A stretch of DNA of 64,000 bases from Candidatus Vesicomyidisocius sp. Pext_18_S21 (GCA_021730165.1 CP072535.1:372001-436000), one strand, 5' to 3'. Shown: positions 11,056 to 23,643, numbered from the stretch's first letter. Numbers and translations: made by a program. Notes: generated from the sequence alone by a model not told the origin.

Positions 11056-11664
11056 TTAAGAAAATAAGTCTTTAGGCGCTTGCTTTAATTGTTCTATGCT
11101 TTCGTTAAATTCTAAGTTTTGTGCATCTATATTAAATTTAAATATATTGGTAAATAATATATTTGGAAATGATTTTTTATACTCATTAAACTTTTGAACT
11201 AAGTCGTTATACCCTTGTCTAGCACTAGCAATGCGATTTTCTGTTGCGATCATTTCTTCGCTTAGTTGTATCATATTATTATTTGCTTTTAAATCAGGAT
11301 AGGCTTCCATTTTTAAGTTAAACCCATTCATTGCACTTTCCAAAGCTACTTGAGAGCTTGCTAAATTTGTCATGGCATTTTTTTTATCTGGATTTTTTTG
11401 TGCTACCTTGTTGGCTTGTATTAATTCTGTTCTAGCTTCAGTAACAGTAGTCAACGTTTCTCTTTCATGTTCCATGTATTTTTTGGCAATATCAACTAAA
11501 TTACCAATTAAGTCTAAGCGTCGTTTAAGTTGTACTGAAATTTGCTCAAAACCATTCTGATACTGAGTTTTATAAGAAACCAAGTTGTTATAAATACTAG
11601 CAAGCCAAATAAGTAAAACAATAACAATTGTGATCAATAACCAGTTTTGTATTAAAAATTCCAT
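11056..11664 (-). CDS. LemA family protein
   Basis: This 202-residue protein has one N-terminal transmembrane helix (about 5-24, WLLITIVIVLLIWLASIY). It is followed by the long helical LemA domain with the signatures NNLVSYKTQYQNGFEQISVQLKRRLDLIGNLVD, AMNGFNLKMEAYPDLKANNNM and ENRIASARQGYND. The function of the family is unsettled. It lies 140 bp upstream of the M48 protease gene on the same strand, as in many bacteria. An AGGAG site precedes the ATG. Confidence 0.9.
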   Translation of the reverse strand: MEFLIQNWLLITIVIVLLIWLASIYNNLVSYKTQYQNGFEQISVQLKRRLDLIGNLVDIAKKYMEHERETLTTVTEARTELIQANKVAQKNPDKKNAMTNLASSQVALESAMNGFNLKMEAYPDLKANNNMIQLSEEMIATENRIASARQGYNDLVQKFNEYKKSFPNILFTNIFKFNIDAQNLEFNESIEQLKQAPKDLFS

Positions 11665-11694
11665 TTTTAAACTCCTATAAAAAGTTAATCAATA

Positions 11695-11913
11695 TTAATT
11701 TTTAAAATGTTGATTATATACGGTATTATTATTTAAGTTCAAATCTTGAATCCAATTTTCATTTATTTTTGAATATTTTACATTCAAATAGGTAACAATA
11801 AATTCAAGTGGAACTTGATTAAATTTGTAAATCTTCAGCCTGTACTTTTTTAATTTTGTTAAGATTCTATCATTAATGATTGGATAACCATAACCACTTA
11901 AATGCTTTTTTTG
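11695..11913 (-). pseudogene. C-terminal remnant of an unidentified decayed gene
   Basis: A 72-codon open frame without a start codon ends 31 bp upstream of lemA. It reads HLSGYGYPIINDRILTKLKK through QVPLEFIVTYLNVKYSKI to the C-terminus NNNTVYNQHFKN. The composition and the ordered hydrophobic pattern look like real protein. Further upstream on the same strand (to about 12,300) come other stop-interrupted protein-like bits, for example LLDKKYSI, FNPAKGIFPRP, FKYKDLTNETNELTIITH and FPNRTITLDNKFLKKINLF. This suggests one longer gene in decay. I do not recognise the family. Confidence 0.4.
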
Positions 11914-12499
11914 TTACCTATTTTTTATTTACTTATAGTGATAAATAAGTTTATTTTTTTCAAAAACTTGTTATCTAGTGTGATTGTTCTATTTGGAAAC
12001 TTTTTTTTAATAATTTTAAAATATACTTATTCCTAATTTACTGGTTTGGTAAATATTTTAGATAAATTATACACCATAAATTTTAGTGAGTAATAATCGT
12101 TAACTCATTAGTTTCATTTGTTAAATCTTTATACTTAAAAACTATAATAATTTAAAGATTTTTAGCTAACTTTCTAAGTACTATATAATGTTCTTTCTAT
12201 TTTAAGGTCTTGGAAAAATACCCTTAGCTGGGTTAAATTAAATACTATATTTTTTGTCTAATAAAAATTCAGATAGTTGCTTTTATTTTAAGATAAATTA
12301 GAAGCTTCTTCGCTAATTTCTTAGTAGTTCTTTCTCAGTTATTTTTTACTATACTATAAGTCGCTCATAACTCTTATTATAGTTTTGATTTTAATATTTG
12401 TTTTGATAAATCATAGGAGCCTGTTGTTAAAGTGTTAAATAATAATTTATTATCATTTTTTTGAAAAAAACATAAATTAAAAATATAAATACCAGTAGA
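11914..12499. other. Decayed, very AT-rich spacer
   Basis: There is no intact frame. Stop-interrupted minus-strand fragments probably belong to the remnant ending at 11695. No RNA gene or clear promoter was seen before the tRNA-His gene. Confidence 0.5.
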
Positions 12500-12576
12500 T
12501 GGGGCGAGAAACGGGATTTGAACCCGCGACAACCGGAATCACAATCCGGGGCTCTACCAACTGAGCTATTCCCGCC
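12500..12576 (-). tRNA. tRNA-His (GTG)
   Basis: The cloverleaf reads from 12576 down. The extra 5' G(-1) pairs with discriminator C73, as required for tRNA-His. The anticodon is GTG, the T-arm GGGTTCAAATCCC, and CCA is encoded. It is the last gene of a Pro-Arg-His tRNA cluster. Confidence 0.96.
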
Positions 12577-12608
12577 ATAAATTATACCTTAAGTTTTTAT
12601 CCTTAGAG

Positions 12609-12685
12609 TGGTACGCCCAACACGATTTGAACGTGTGACCTACGGCTTAGAAGGCCGTTGCTCTATCCAGCTGAGCTATGGGCGC
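12609..12685 (-). tRNA. tRNA-Arg (TCT)
   Basis: The acceptor GCGCCCA pairs with TGGGCGT, the discriminator is A and CCA is encoded. The anticodon TCT lies in a CGGCCT-TCT-AAGCCG stem-loop context. It reads AGA, the Arg codon favoured in AT-rich genomes. It is the middle member of the cluster. Confidence 0.96.
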
Positions 12686-12732
12686 TATACCAAGGTTGTT
12701 GTAAAACGTTCTATAAATGCAAGGTATTTTTT

Positions 12733-12809
12733 TGGTCGGAGTGGAGGGATTTGAACCCCCGACCACCTGGTCCCAAACCAGGTACGCTACCAAACTGCGC
12801 TACACTCCG
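12733..12809 (-). tRNA. tRNA-Pro (TGG)
   Basis: The acceptor CGGAGTG pairs with CACTCCG, the anticodon is TGG within CCTGGTT-TGG-GACCAGG, the T-arm is GGGTTCAAATCCC, and CCA is encoded. It is the first gene of the minus-strand Pro-Arg-His cluster. Confidence 0.96.
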
Positions 12810-13437
12810 AAAAAAATAATGATTATACTTTGTTAAATTGTAATGTAAATAGTGATTGTATTGCAATTAGTCAATTTATATTATAATAGTAATATACTAT
12901 TATTTTTTTATATGGTCTTTTGTCTATTTTAAAAAGGTTCTTTTATTTGTGATTGGTTTGCCCCAGTAAGATTATATTAGTGGTACTAATTCCTATTTTT
13001 GAGTCAAGATCATAAATTGACAAAGCAAGGGACAATTAATCGGTGTATTATTAATCAAAGTAGTATTATAGTATTATAGTATTAGACCGACATACGTATT
13101 TTAATATACAAATCATTTTTTCTAATTTTTGGTGTAAAAATCATCAATAATTACAAATTTGGTATAGTTGCTATTCTGATATGAGAAAACTTCTATCTTT
13201 TAGATAGAAACCTATTATTAAGTAGAGTGATAAATACCTAAATTTTATCGTTTTTATACATCTCTTTACTGATTCTGTCACCTAGTAAATAGTGCTGTAG
13301 CACCTTTAAATCAACAGGCTTGAAGGAATAATCTATCTGTTTAGATAATTATTGTTTAGTATCAACTTTAGTGGAATGTGGTTGAGTTTATTTTGTTTTT
13401 TAACTAGGCGATAAATCTAATAATTACATTAAATTAA
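12810..13437. other. Gene-free AT-rich spacer
   Basis: About 630 bp lie between the tRNA cluster and dnaQ. There is no open frame of note. A short direct repeat of TATTATAG-type units occurs near 13065-13085. Nothing else was recognised. Confidence 0.5.
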
Positions 13438-14109
13438 TTAAAGTTTTTTAAAGTAATCTGCATGTGCTGCGAGTTCTTTTTTATTTGCATAAATAATTTT
13501 GATTTTGCCAATAGTATTATCTATTCTAATAATATTATCAGGATTATTAGCCTGTTCATTAATGGTATTATCATTGCCAAATAAAGTAGATTGTCCACCA
13601 GTCATTGCAAGATAAACTTGTGCTAGAATTTGTACATCTAACAGCGCACCATGCACAGTTCTTGCACTTGAATCAATTTTAAATCGCCGACATAAAGAGT
13701 CAAGGTTATGCAGCGTGCCAGGTCGTTGTTTTTTAGATAGTTCTAATGAATCAATGATAGTGCATTTATCTTCAATGCGTTCATTAATACCTATAAGTTT
13801 AAGTTCATGGTTCAGAAATCCAAGGTCAAATGGAGCATTATGTATAATAAGAGTTGTTTCTTTAATATAAGCTAAGAATTCTTCAACAATCTCTTTAAAT
13901 TTAGGCTTTTTTATTAAAAATTTATCAGTAATGCCATGGATGCGTACTGAGTCACCAACATTACGATTTGGTTGTATGTATTCGTGATATTCATTATTTT
14001 TAGTGATTTGTCTGTCTATAATTTCTATACAACCAATTTCAATGATACGATGACCTTCAGAAGGCTTAATCCCCGTAGTTTCAGTATCTAGTACAATTAC
14101 TCTTTCCAT
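13438..14109 (-). CDS. dnaQ: DNA polymerase III epsilon subunit (3'-5' proofreading exonuclease)
   Basis: The start is the ATG at 14109 (MERVIVLDTETTG), matching the family N-terminus. An in-frame ATG at 14142 would add 11 unusual residues. The product is about 223 residues. DEDDh motifs: Asp8 and Glu10 in DTETTG (Exo I), HNAPFDLGFL (Exo II), and HGALLDVQIL (Exo III with catalytic His and Asp). The C-terminal tail that binds the polymerase alpha subunit is present. It is divergent from rpoZ across about 70 bp. Confidence 0.95.
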   Translation of the reverse strand: MERVIVLDTETTGIKPSEGHRIIEIGCIEIIDRQITKNNEYHEYIQPNRNVGDSVRIHGITDKFLIKKPKFKEIVEEFLAYIKETTLIIHNAPFDLGFLNHELKLIGINERIEDKCTIIDSLELSKKQRPGTLHNLDSLCRRFKIDSSARTVHGALLDVQILAQVYLAMTGGQSTLFGNDNTINEQANNPDNIIRIDNTIGKIKIIYANKKELAAHADYFKKL

Positions 14110-14179
14110 CGAATATTTCTTAAACTTATTTTTCGTGTACAATTATCTCATTTTATCATAAGTAATTTTATTAAATATT

Positions 14180-14506
14180 ATGGCAAGAGTAACAGTCGAA
14201 GATTGTTTAGACCATGTAGAGAATCGCTTTGAGTTGGTATTGATAGCAGCAAAGCGTGCACATCAATTAAGTTCTGGAGGTTATAAACCATTATTAAATG
14301 CAGGGAAAGATAAACCAACGGTAATAGCATTAAGAGAAATTGAGGCAGGGTTGATTGATTCTTCAATTTTAAGTGAAATTTATGTAATAGATGAGCAATT
14401 ATCAGCACAACAAAAAGTATTGGATAGTGTAAAAATGTCTGAGATTAAAGATAAATTATCAGTAACAGCTGTTGATAAAGTTACTGATAAGATAAAAGAG
14501 TCTTGA
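14180..14506 (+). CDS. rpoZ: RNA polymerase omega subunit
   Basis: This 108-residue protein begins [20 protein letters not shown] and contains AAKRAHQL and [18 protein letters not shown], the diagnostic omega segments that clamp the beta' C-terminus. The C-terminal tail is longer than in E. coli (91 residues) and low in complexity ([20 protein letters not shown]). In relatives rpoZ is usually followed by spoT. Here 1.2 kb of decayed DNA follows. Confidence 0.96.
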   Translation: MARVTVEDCLDHVENRFELVLIAAKRAHQLSSGGYKPLLNAGKDKPTVIALREIEAGLIDSSILSEIYVIDEQLSAQQKVLDSVKMSEIKDKLSVTAVDKVTDKIKES

Positions 14507-15676
14507 AAAATAACTAATATTTAATTTATTATGTGATACCTAATTGTAGTTTTTGAATTTTATTCTAGTATAACAACTATTTGTAATAGTAACTTTAATA
14601 GACTGGATGAATGTAATGTTATTTATGTCTATGGTAGATTCCATCGCGTTAAAGGCGAATTTAATTAAGTAGTTATTGAGTGTGATTATATTGATATAGT
14701 GATTGTGGTAAAATATACAACAGGATGTTAATACGTAATGTATAGAGATATTTTATATCATGATTTAGTTTCTGAAGTTTCAGCTAAATATCCATATAAG
14801 TTATTTTATTTTGAAAACCACTGTTTATTTTTTAAAGTTTCAGTTTTACTGGAAAGTCAAAAGGTGTATGTACTACCGCCTTTTAGGCGGCAATGATACA
14901 TAATAGTAGTAGTTGATTTTTGGGGCGACAAGGGTATTCTTATTTTGTTTTTTGTGCCACTTATGAACGGTACATTAATAGTTTTAATACTGCATTGACA
15001 ATCTCTGTACACTATGGGTGCTAGTGGTAAACATGTTATTAAGACTTTATGTTCGAGTTTGCGTATTTTTGAGCATAATTAGTAAATCCGTTAATTCTTA
15101 AGCGTGGAAGTGATATTATCATCCTATTAGGAAAAAAGTAGTGTCTTATTGTTAATACTTGGCGGTAATGGAAATAGGTAGTCACGTGATTACGCTTTTG
15201 TCTTATTTAATTAAACTTAAACTAGGGGTTCAGCAAGTAATCTATTTTTTGGGTATTTAAGTCACAAGTTATCAATGTTTTATAAAGATTTATTTTTCCA
15301 TATCTAGGTAAATAATATTTAGGTGTAGTAGAGATTTAATCTACACTGATTTTACATAATAGTGTTTTAAGATAACGTAGTATTGGAATATTCTTACGAT
15401 ATTAAAGATTATTATCTTGCTTAGGAGTTAATAATGACTGGTATTTATCTAACGAGTTGCTTTAAAACTGAATTGGTTAAGTTAGTGATCCGTGAAATTA
15501 AACCTATTATTACTATGGATAAAATCCAATTTATACTAGGGTTACTAAAAACTTGTAGGGTAGTATTTTAAGAAAAATTTCACAAAATAATTATGATAAT
15601 TTAGGCGATACTTCAACTTTATAAAAGTTAAAATAAGATTTCTTTTTTATGCTAGTTATAACTTTTATCTGAAACT
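14507..15676. other. Long decayed spacer with protein-like fragments
   Basis: About 1.2 kb has no intact gene. Plus-strand fragments begin at ATG 14738 (MYRDILYHDLVSEVSAKYPY) and ATG 15434 (MTGIYLTSCFKTELVKLVIR). Other bits include MGASGKHVIKTLCSSLRI near 15,020. I cannot assign them to a family. The expected neighbour spoT was not recognisable. A GC-rich hairpin CCGCCT-TTT-AGGCGG lies at 14876-14890 without a T-tract. Confidence 0.4.
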
Positions 15677-16239
15677 TTACTTTCTTAAGCATTGTTGATG
15701 ATAATTTATTCGCATATTCTTATTTAGCGAGATAACTCTGCCAAATACCTTGTATCCTAAGTTTATGGTATTTTTAATATTATTGCAGTAGTTTTGTATT
15801 TCTTCAGAAGTGTAAGAGATTAAGGTGATAATACCAATAACAGGTACAATAAGTCCTGTTACAGCAATACTTGTTGATGTTTCTTGTAATTTTTTTTGAA
15901 CTGAAGTTAATAACCATTTTAAGTCTATTATCTTTATTCGAGCATTGTTTATTTGTAAAATTTTATCATTTAAAATATGATCTTTGCTACTTTCTAATGA
16001 AAGTTTATTTTGTGCTTTTTTTAATTTTGAATGTGTTTTGATTAACTGCTTATTAATGGTTTTATTCTATCGGTATTCTTTATAGTAACAGGAAGTTTTG
16101 CAATTTGTTTAACGTTGTATTCTTGCTTAAGGTTTCTGATTTTATTGTTAAGTTGAATAACTTGATTATTGTGGATAAAATAACCAATAATCAAAGCTAT
16201 TATTAGAGCGATTGAGCTAAATAATGATTTATTTTCCAA
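15677..16239 (-). pseudogene. Membrane-anchored coiled-coil protein, split by a single-base frameshift
   Basis: The first open frame (16239 to 16042, 65 residues) encodes an N-terminal transmembrane helix (SIALIIALIIGYFI, about 10-23) and the start of a coiled coil. Adding one base near the A4 run at 16060-16063 (minus strand) joins it to a second frame. That frame stays open for about 120 more codons to the TAA at 15677-15679. The total of 563 bp becomes 564 with the restored base, or 187 codons. The second part continues the heptad-like pattern (LIKTHSKLKKAQNKLSLESS) and adds a second hydrophobic span (SIAVTGLIVPVIGIITLISY, about 125-145). No family was recognised. It is either a recent pseudogene or a gene rescued by slippage. 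Confidence 0.6.
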
Positions 16240-16261
16240 AATAATTTCTCAAAAGTTAATT

Positions 16262-19188
<2,927 letters not shown>

Positions 19189-19318
19189 ATTTTTTATTAA
19201 CTTAATTAAAAAATGATCGACTATTTTCTTAAATCTTAAAGCTTTTTAAACAGCATTTAGTTGAAGGATCTAGATTTTTGTTTATTGAAACAATATTATT
19301 TTTAGGTATTATATTTTT

Positions 19319-20572
19319 CTACACTATAAATTTATTGATTAATTGTAATGTATTTTTTACTGCACCTTGTTTACTATACAAGTATTGTTGGGCATTATAT
19401 CCTAATACTTTACATTGTTTTTCATCATTTAATAGCATTATTATTATTTTAAATAAGTCACTCACATTTTGAATTAGAATAGCACCATTTTGTTCTAGTA
19501 AATCTAAGGATATTTCAGTAAAGTTAAATATGTTAGAGCCAAATATAATAGGTTTAGCAAAAGCAGCAGGTTCAAGCATATTATGTCCACCAGTATTACT
19601 TAAACTACCTCCCATGAAAACAATATTAGCAATATCAAAGTAGGACATCATTTCACCCATAGAATCACCTAAAAGAATTTGAACATCTTTGGCAGGTTGG
19701 TTTTTTGAACGACGAACAATATTCAGATTAGCATTTTTAGCTAATTTATAGACTACATCAAAACGTTCTGGATGTCTTGGAATAATAACAAGTAAGGCAT
19801 TAATAGCGCATTTATTTTTTGAGTATTCGTTGATAATTTGTACCTCTTCATTCTTATGAGTGCTGGCAAAAATAACAGTTTTACGCTTACCAATTATTTT
19901 TTGTAATTCATTGCTTATTATTTTGTTAGGTGTTGTGTTTTGATCAAATTTAATATTATTAGTTATTACTACATAATCATTTTTAGCACCTAATTCAATA
20001 AAATTGTTGGCAGAATTTTTATTTTGAGCAACGATTAAGCTGAGCTTATTTAAGGTTTGTTTGACTAAATTAGAGGTAAATTTTTGGTATTTTTCTTTTG
20101 ATTGTTTTGATAATCTGGCATTGATAAGTAGTATTGGGATGTTTCTTTTGTTGAGTTCGTGGATTAAATTAGGCCAAATTTCTGTTTCTAATAGTAGACA
20201 TATTTTTGGATTAATTTGCTTAATATAATGCCTAATGATCAATGGTAAATCATAAGGAAAATAAAGATTAATCACCTTATCTTTATAATAACTGATCACT
20301 GCATCAGAACCTGTAGGTGTAGTTGTGGTGACTAATAATTTATGATTAGGGTGTTGTTTAATAAGTTGATCAATAATAACAATAGCCGCTTTAAATTCAC
20401 CTACAGAAACACAATGTACCCAAATAATAGGTTCTTGTACTCTAGTAATTAAGCCGAGTCGTTCATTAATTCTTTTTCTAAATTTAGGTGTTTTTATGCC
20501 TTTAATTATTAACCTTATGATTATAAATGGTAATAAAATATATCCTATTATATTGTAGAGACTTTGCTCCAT
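19319..20572 (-). CDS. waaA: 3-deoxy-D-manno-octulosonic acid (Kdo) transferase
   Basis: This 417-residue GT30-type membrane-associated glycosyltransferase adds Kdo to lipid IVA. The N-terminal hydrophobic helix (about 3-23) is followed by the family signatures WVHCVSVGEFKA and LLLETEIWPNLIHELNKRNIPILLINARLS. The nucleotide-sugar domain has IIPRHPERF and GGSLSNTGGHNMLEPAAFAKPIIFG. With lpxC elsewhere in the window it shows that LPS inner-core synthesis is kept. It is divergent from obgE. Confidence 0.95.
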   Translation of the reverse strand: MEQSLYNIIGYILLPFIIIRLIIKGIKTPKFRKRINERLGLITRVQEPIIWVHCVSVGEFKAAIVIIDQLIKQHPNHKLLVTTTTPTGSDAVISYYKDKVINLYFPYDLPLIIRHYIKQINPKICLLLETEIWPNLIHELNKRNIPILLINARLSKQSKEKYQKFTSNLVKQTLNKLSLIVAQNKNSANNFIELGAKNDYVVITNNIKFDQNTTPNKIISNELQKIIGKRKTVIFASTHKNEEVQIINEYSKNKCAINALLVIIPRHPERFDVVYKLAKNANLNIVRRSKNQPAKDVQILLGDSMGEMMSYFDIANIVFMGGSLSNTGGHNMLEPAAFAKPIIFGSNIFNFTEISLDLLEQNGAILIQNVSDLFKIIIMLLNDEKQCKVLGYNAQQYLYSKQGAVKNTLQLINKFIV

Positions 20573-20625
20573 TTTGGAAGTGGTATAATATGGTTCATTA
20601 TATTTTAGCGGTTTTAAAGTCCTTT

Positions 20626-21630
20626 ATGAAATTTGTTGATTCTGCTAGTGTTCGTATTGAAGGTGGTAAAGGTGGAGCAGGGTGTTTGGGCTTTCGTAGA
20701 GAAAGATATATCCCTGATGGCGGGCCTGACGGTGGTGATGGTGGTGATGGTGGTGATGTATATTTTCAAGGGCAAGATGGATTAAATACACTTAGTGAGT
20801 TTTGTTTTAAGCGTTTGTTTAGGGCAAAAAATGGACAACCTGGATCAGGCCAAAATAAACGTGGAAAATCAGCACAACATTTGATGGTAGGGATCCCATT
20901 GGGGACTAAGGTTTATGATCTTGCAACTGATGAGTTAATTGGAGAAATGACTAAACATGAACAAACTATACTAGTTGCCAAGGGTGGCTTTCATGGTTTA
21001 GGAAATACACGCTTTAAATCCAGTATTAATCGTGCTCCTAGAGAAACTACACCAGGTTTTCCAGGCGAGGTTCGTGAAATTGGTCTAGAGTTAAGTATTA
21101 TGGCAGATATTGGTCTTTTGGGTATACCTAATGCCGGTAAATCAAGTCTGATTAGACAAATTTCAAGTGCAAGACCTAAAGTTGCTGACTATCCATTTAC
21201 TACATTACATCCCTCGTTAAGTGTGGTATCTTACTATGATAAGCATATTGTCGTGGCAGATATTCCAGGGATAATTGAGAATGCTAGTAAAGGGGTAGGC
21301 TTGGGCTTTAAATTTTTAAAGCATTTGTCACGTGCAAAAGCATTATTACATATTGTGGATATTTTGCCAGTTGATGGGTCTAATCCAGTTAAAAATTTTT
21401 TAACCATTGAAAAAGAGCTTAAAAAATATGATCAAGAACTGGCTAATAAGGAAAAAGTATTAGTGATTAACAAAATAGATTTATTGCCAGAGAAGGATAG
21501 GAATACTGTGGTTCAAAGCTTACTAAAAGATATTTGTTATAAGGGAAAGGTTTATAATATCTCTGCTTTGAATGGTTTTGGTTGTAAAGATTTAGTGGCT
21601 GGATTATTTAAATTAGTGATAAAAAAATGA
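20626..21630 (+). CDS. obgE: Obg-family GTPase (ribosome assembly / stress control)
   Basis: The ATG at 20626 gives MKFVDSASVRIEGGKGG, the invariant Obg start. The frame open from 20527 adds 33 unrelated residues and overlaps divergent waaA, so it is rejected. The product is about 334 residues: a glycine-rich Obg fold (1-158) and then a G domain with G1 GIPNAGKSS, G3 DIPGII and G4 NKID. It is involved in 50S assembly. The stop overlaps the proB start by 4 bases. Confidence 0.97.
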   Translation: MKFVDSASVRIEGGKGGAGCLGFRRERYIPDGGPDGGDGGDGGDVYFQGQDGLNTLSEFCFKRLFRAKNGQPGSGQNKRGKSAQHLMVGIPLGTKVYDLATDELIGEMTKHEQTILVAKGGFHGLGNTRFKSSINRAPRETTPGFPGEVREIGLELSIMADIGLLGIPNAGKSSLIRQISSARPKVADYPFTTLHPSLSVVSYYDKHIVVADIPGIIENASKGVGLGFKFLKHLSRAKALLHIVDILPVDGSNPVKNFLTIEKELKKYDQELANKEKVLVINKIDLLPEKDRNTVVQSLLKDICYKGKVYNISALNGFGCKDLVAGLFKLVIKK

Positions 21631-22397
21631 ATAAGCAAAGATGGATAATTAAAATTGGATCTTCGCTTTTAACTAATGACGGTAAAGGCTTAGATAAAAC
21701 TTTTATTGCTTCTTTGGTAAAGCAAATTAAAGAATTAAAACAACAAAATATTGATATTATTTTGGTTTCAAGTGGTGCAATTGCTGAGGGTATGAAACGT
21801 CTAGGTTGGCGTGGGCGTCCTAAAAATATACATAAATTACAAGCAGTAGCAGCAGTAGGTCAAATGGGTTTAATACAAACTTATGAAACTTTGTTTTCTC
21901 AGTATAATATTCACACTGCACAAGTACTATTAACACATATTAATCTAGCTAATACTGATCAAAGTATTAATATTTCTGCTACTTTAAATACATTATTAAA
22001 TTTTGATATAGTGCCAATTGTGAATGAGAATGATACTGTTGCTACAGATGAAATTAAATTTGGTGATAACGATACTTTAGCGGCATTGGTGGCAAATTTG
22101 GTGAATGCAACTCAATTAGTTATTTTGACAGATCAAGGCGGTGTTTATGATGCTGATCCACGTCAAAATGCTAATGCTAAATTGATTGATAAAATTCATG
22201 TGAATAACGAAAAATTAACACAAGTTGCTAATAGAGCAGGTGGTTCATTAGGATCTGGTGGTATGTATACCAAAGTATTAGCAGCTCAAATAGTTGCTAA
22301 ATCAAACATGATTACTATTATTGCCTCAGGAAGACAAATAAATGTTCTGTCTAAACTGTATGCAGGCGAACCTATTGGGACATTGATTTATTGTTAG
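21627..22397 (+). CDS. proB: Glutamate 5-kinase, lacking the PUA domain
   Basis: This 256-residue amino-acid-kinase-fold enzyme catalyses the first step of proline synthesis. The conserved segments KIGSSLLTNDGKGLD, VSSGAIAEGMKRLG, NENDTVATDEIKFGDND and GGMYTKVLAAQIVAKS are intact. The protein ends right after the kinase domain. The C-terminal PUA domain present in the 367-residue E. coli enzyme is missing. It overlaps obgE by 4 bases upstream and folK by 7 bases downstream. proA is not in this window. Confidence 0.96.
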   Translation: MNKQRWIIKIGSSLLTNDGKGLDKTFIASLVKQIKELKQQNIDIILVSSGAIAEGMKRLGWRGRPKNIHKLQAVAAVGQMGLIQTYETLFSQYNIHTAQVLLTHINLANTDQSINISATLNTLLNFDIVPIVNENDTVATDEIKFGDNDTLAALVANLVNATQLVILTDQGGVYDADPRQNANAKLIDKIHVNNEKLTQVANRAGGSLGSGGMYTKVLAAQIVAKSNMITIIASGRQINVLSKLYAGEPIGTLIYC

Positions 22398-22864
22398 CAT
22401 ATATTGGATTAGGGTCGAATCTTAATCATCCTAAAAAACAAATTAAAAATGCATTGATTGCGCTTAATTCTACTAAAGGTATTAAGGTGGAGGATTTATC
22501 GAATATGTATCAATCTAAGCCGATTGACGGTTCAAAGCAACCTGATTATATTAATGCTATGTGTCAGGTTGATACACACTTAACTGCATTAGAATTGTTG
22601 CATGTTTGCCAAGATATTGAAATCAAACAGCATCGTGTGCGCGAAAAAAAATGGAATGCAAGAACTATTGATTTGGATATTATTATTTATGGTATGCAAG
22701 TAATTGTTTCTACACAATTGATTATTCCACATCCTAAAATGATGAATAGGGCATTTGTATTGGTACCGTTATCAGAGTTAGAACCTAACTTAAAGGTACC
22801 AGTTTTAGGACCTATTCAAAATTTGATTGATAAGTTAGATACTACTGAATTGGTTAAATTATGA
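22391..22864 (+). CDS. folK: 6-hydroxymethyl-7,8-dihydropterin pyrophosphokinase
   Basis: The protein has 157 residues and starts at a TTG overlapping the proB stop (MLAYIGLGSNLNHP, the standard HPPK opening). It carries KPIDGSKQPDYINAM, EIKQHRVREKKWNARTIDLDIIIYG with the metal-binding DLD pair, and the IPHPKM segment. It makes the activated pterin for folate. The 4-base overlap with panB continues the chain of overlapping genes from obgE. Confidence 0.96.
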   Translation: MLAYIGLGSNLNHPKKQIKNALIALNSTKGIKVEDLSNMYQSKPIDGSKQPDYINAMCQVDTHLTALELLHVCQDIEIKQHRVREKKWNARTIDLDIIIYGMQVIVSTQLIIPHPKMMNRAFVLVPLSELEPNLKVPVLGPIQNLIDKLDTTELVKL

Positions 22865-23643
22865 ATATTGAAGCACTAAAGGTCTTTAAAGAATCTGGAG
22901 AAAAAATTACTTGCTTAACCGCTTATGATGCTTCATTTGCATCAGTCTTTGATACATGTGGTATTGATATTATTTTAGTGGGAGATTCACTTGGTAATGT
23001 CATTCAAGGTGATAAAAATACATTGGATGTAAGTATGAGTGATATGATTTATCATATGCAAGCAGTTGCTAAAGGTACACAAAATGCATTAAGAATTGCA
23101 GATATGCCTTATCAAAGTTATATCTATGCTGAACAAACTTTAGCAAATGCTAAGCGCCTAATAACTGCAGGTGCACAAATGGTCAAACTTGAAGGCGGAT
23201 GTGAACATGAAGATTCTTTTAGAATCTTGCAAGATAATAGTATTTCTGTTTGTGGACATTTAGGTTTACAACCACAATCAGTAGTAGAAATAGATGGCTA
23301 CAGAGTGCAAGGTAGAGGAAAACAAGGCGCTAATAAAATTATTAAAAATGCTTTAGCATTAGCTTCTTGGGGTGTTAAAGTAATAGTGTTAGAATGCGTA
23401 CCTGCTGAATTAGCTAAACAAGTATCGAAATCTGTAAGTATCCCTATTATTGGTATTGGCGCTGGTTTGGATTGTGATGGACAAGTATTAGTAAGCTATG
23501 ATATGTTGGGTGTGCATGTAAGGCATGTGCCAAAATTTGTTAAAAATTTCTTAACTGATAATGGTGATGTAAAATCTGCTGTTAATGCTTTTATTAAGGC
23601 TGTAAAAGATGAGTCTTTTCCAAGCAAGAAATACAGTTATTAA
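22861..23643 (+). CDS. panB: 3-methyl-2-oxobutanoate hydroxymethyltransferase
   Basis: This 260-residue TIM-barrel enzyme uses methylene-THF and 2-ketoisovalerate to make ketopantoate. The metal and substrate motifs are LTAYDASFA, VGDSLGNVIQG, KLEGG, CGHLGLQPQ and IGIGAGLDCDGQVLV. It sits between folK and panC with overlapping ends. Its substrate comes from the ilvB-ilvN-ilvC pathway also in this window. Confidence 0.97.
   Translation: MNIEALKVFKESGEKITCLTAYDASFASVFDTCGIDIILVGDSLGNVIQGDKNTLDVSMSDMIYHMQAVAKGTQNALRIADMPYQSYIYAEQTLANAKRLITAGAQMVKLEGGCEHEDSFRILQDNSISVCGHLGLQPQSVVEIDGYRVQGRGKQGANKIIKNALALASWGVKVIVLECVPAELAKQVSKSVSIPIIGIGAGLDCDGQVLVSYDMLGVHVRHVPKFVKNFLTDNGDVKSAVNAFIKAVKDESFPSKKYSY

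Noticed and set aside
20527..20625. Upstream extension of obgE
   Set aside because: It overlaps waaA, encodes residues not found in Obg, and the conserved MKFVD start lies at 20626.
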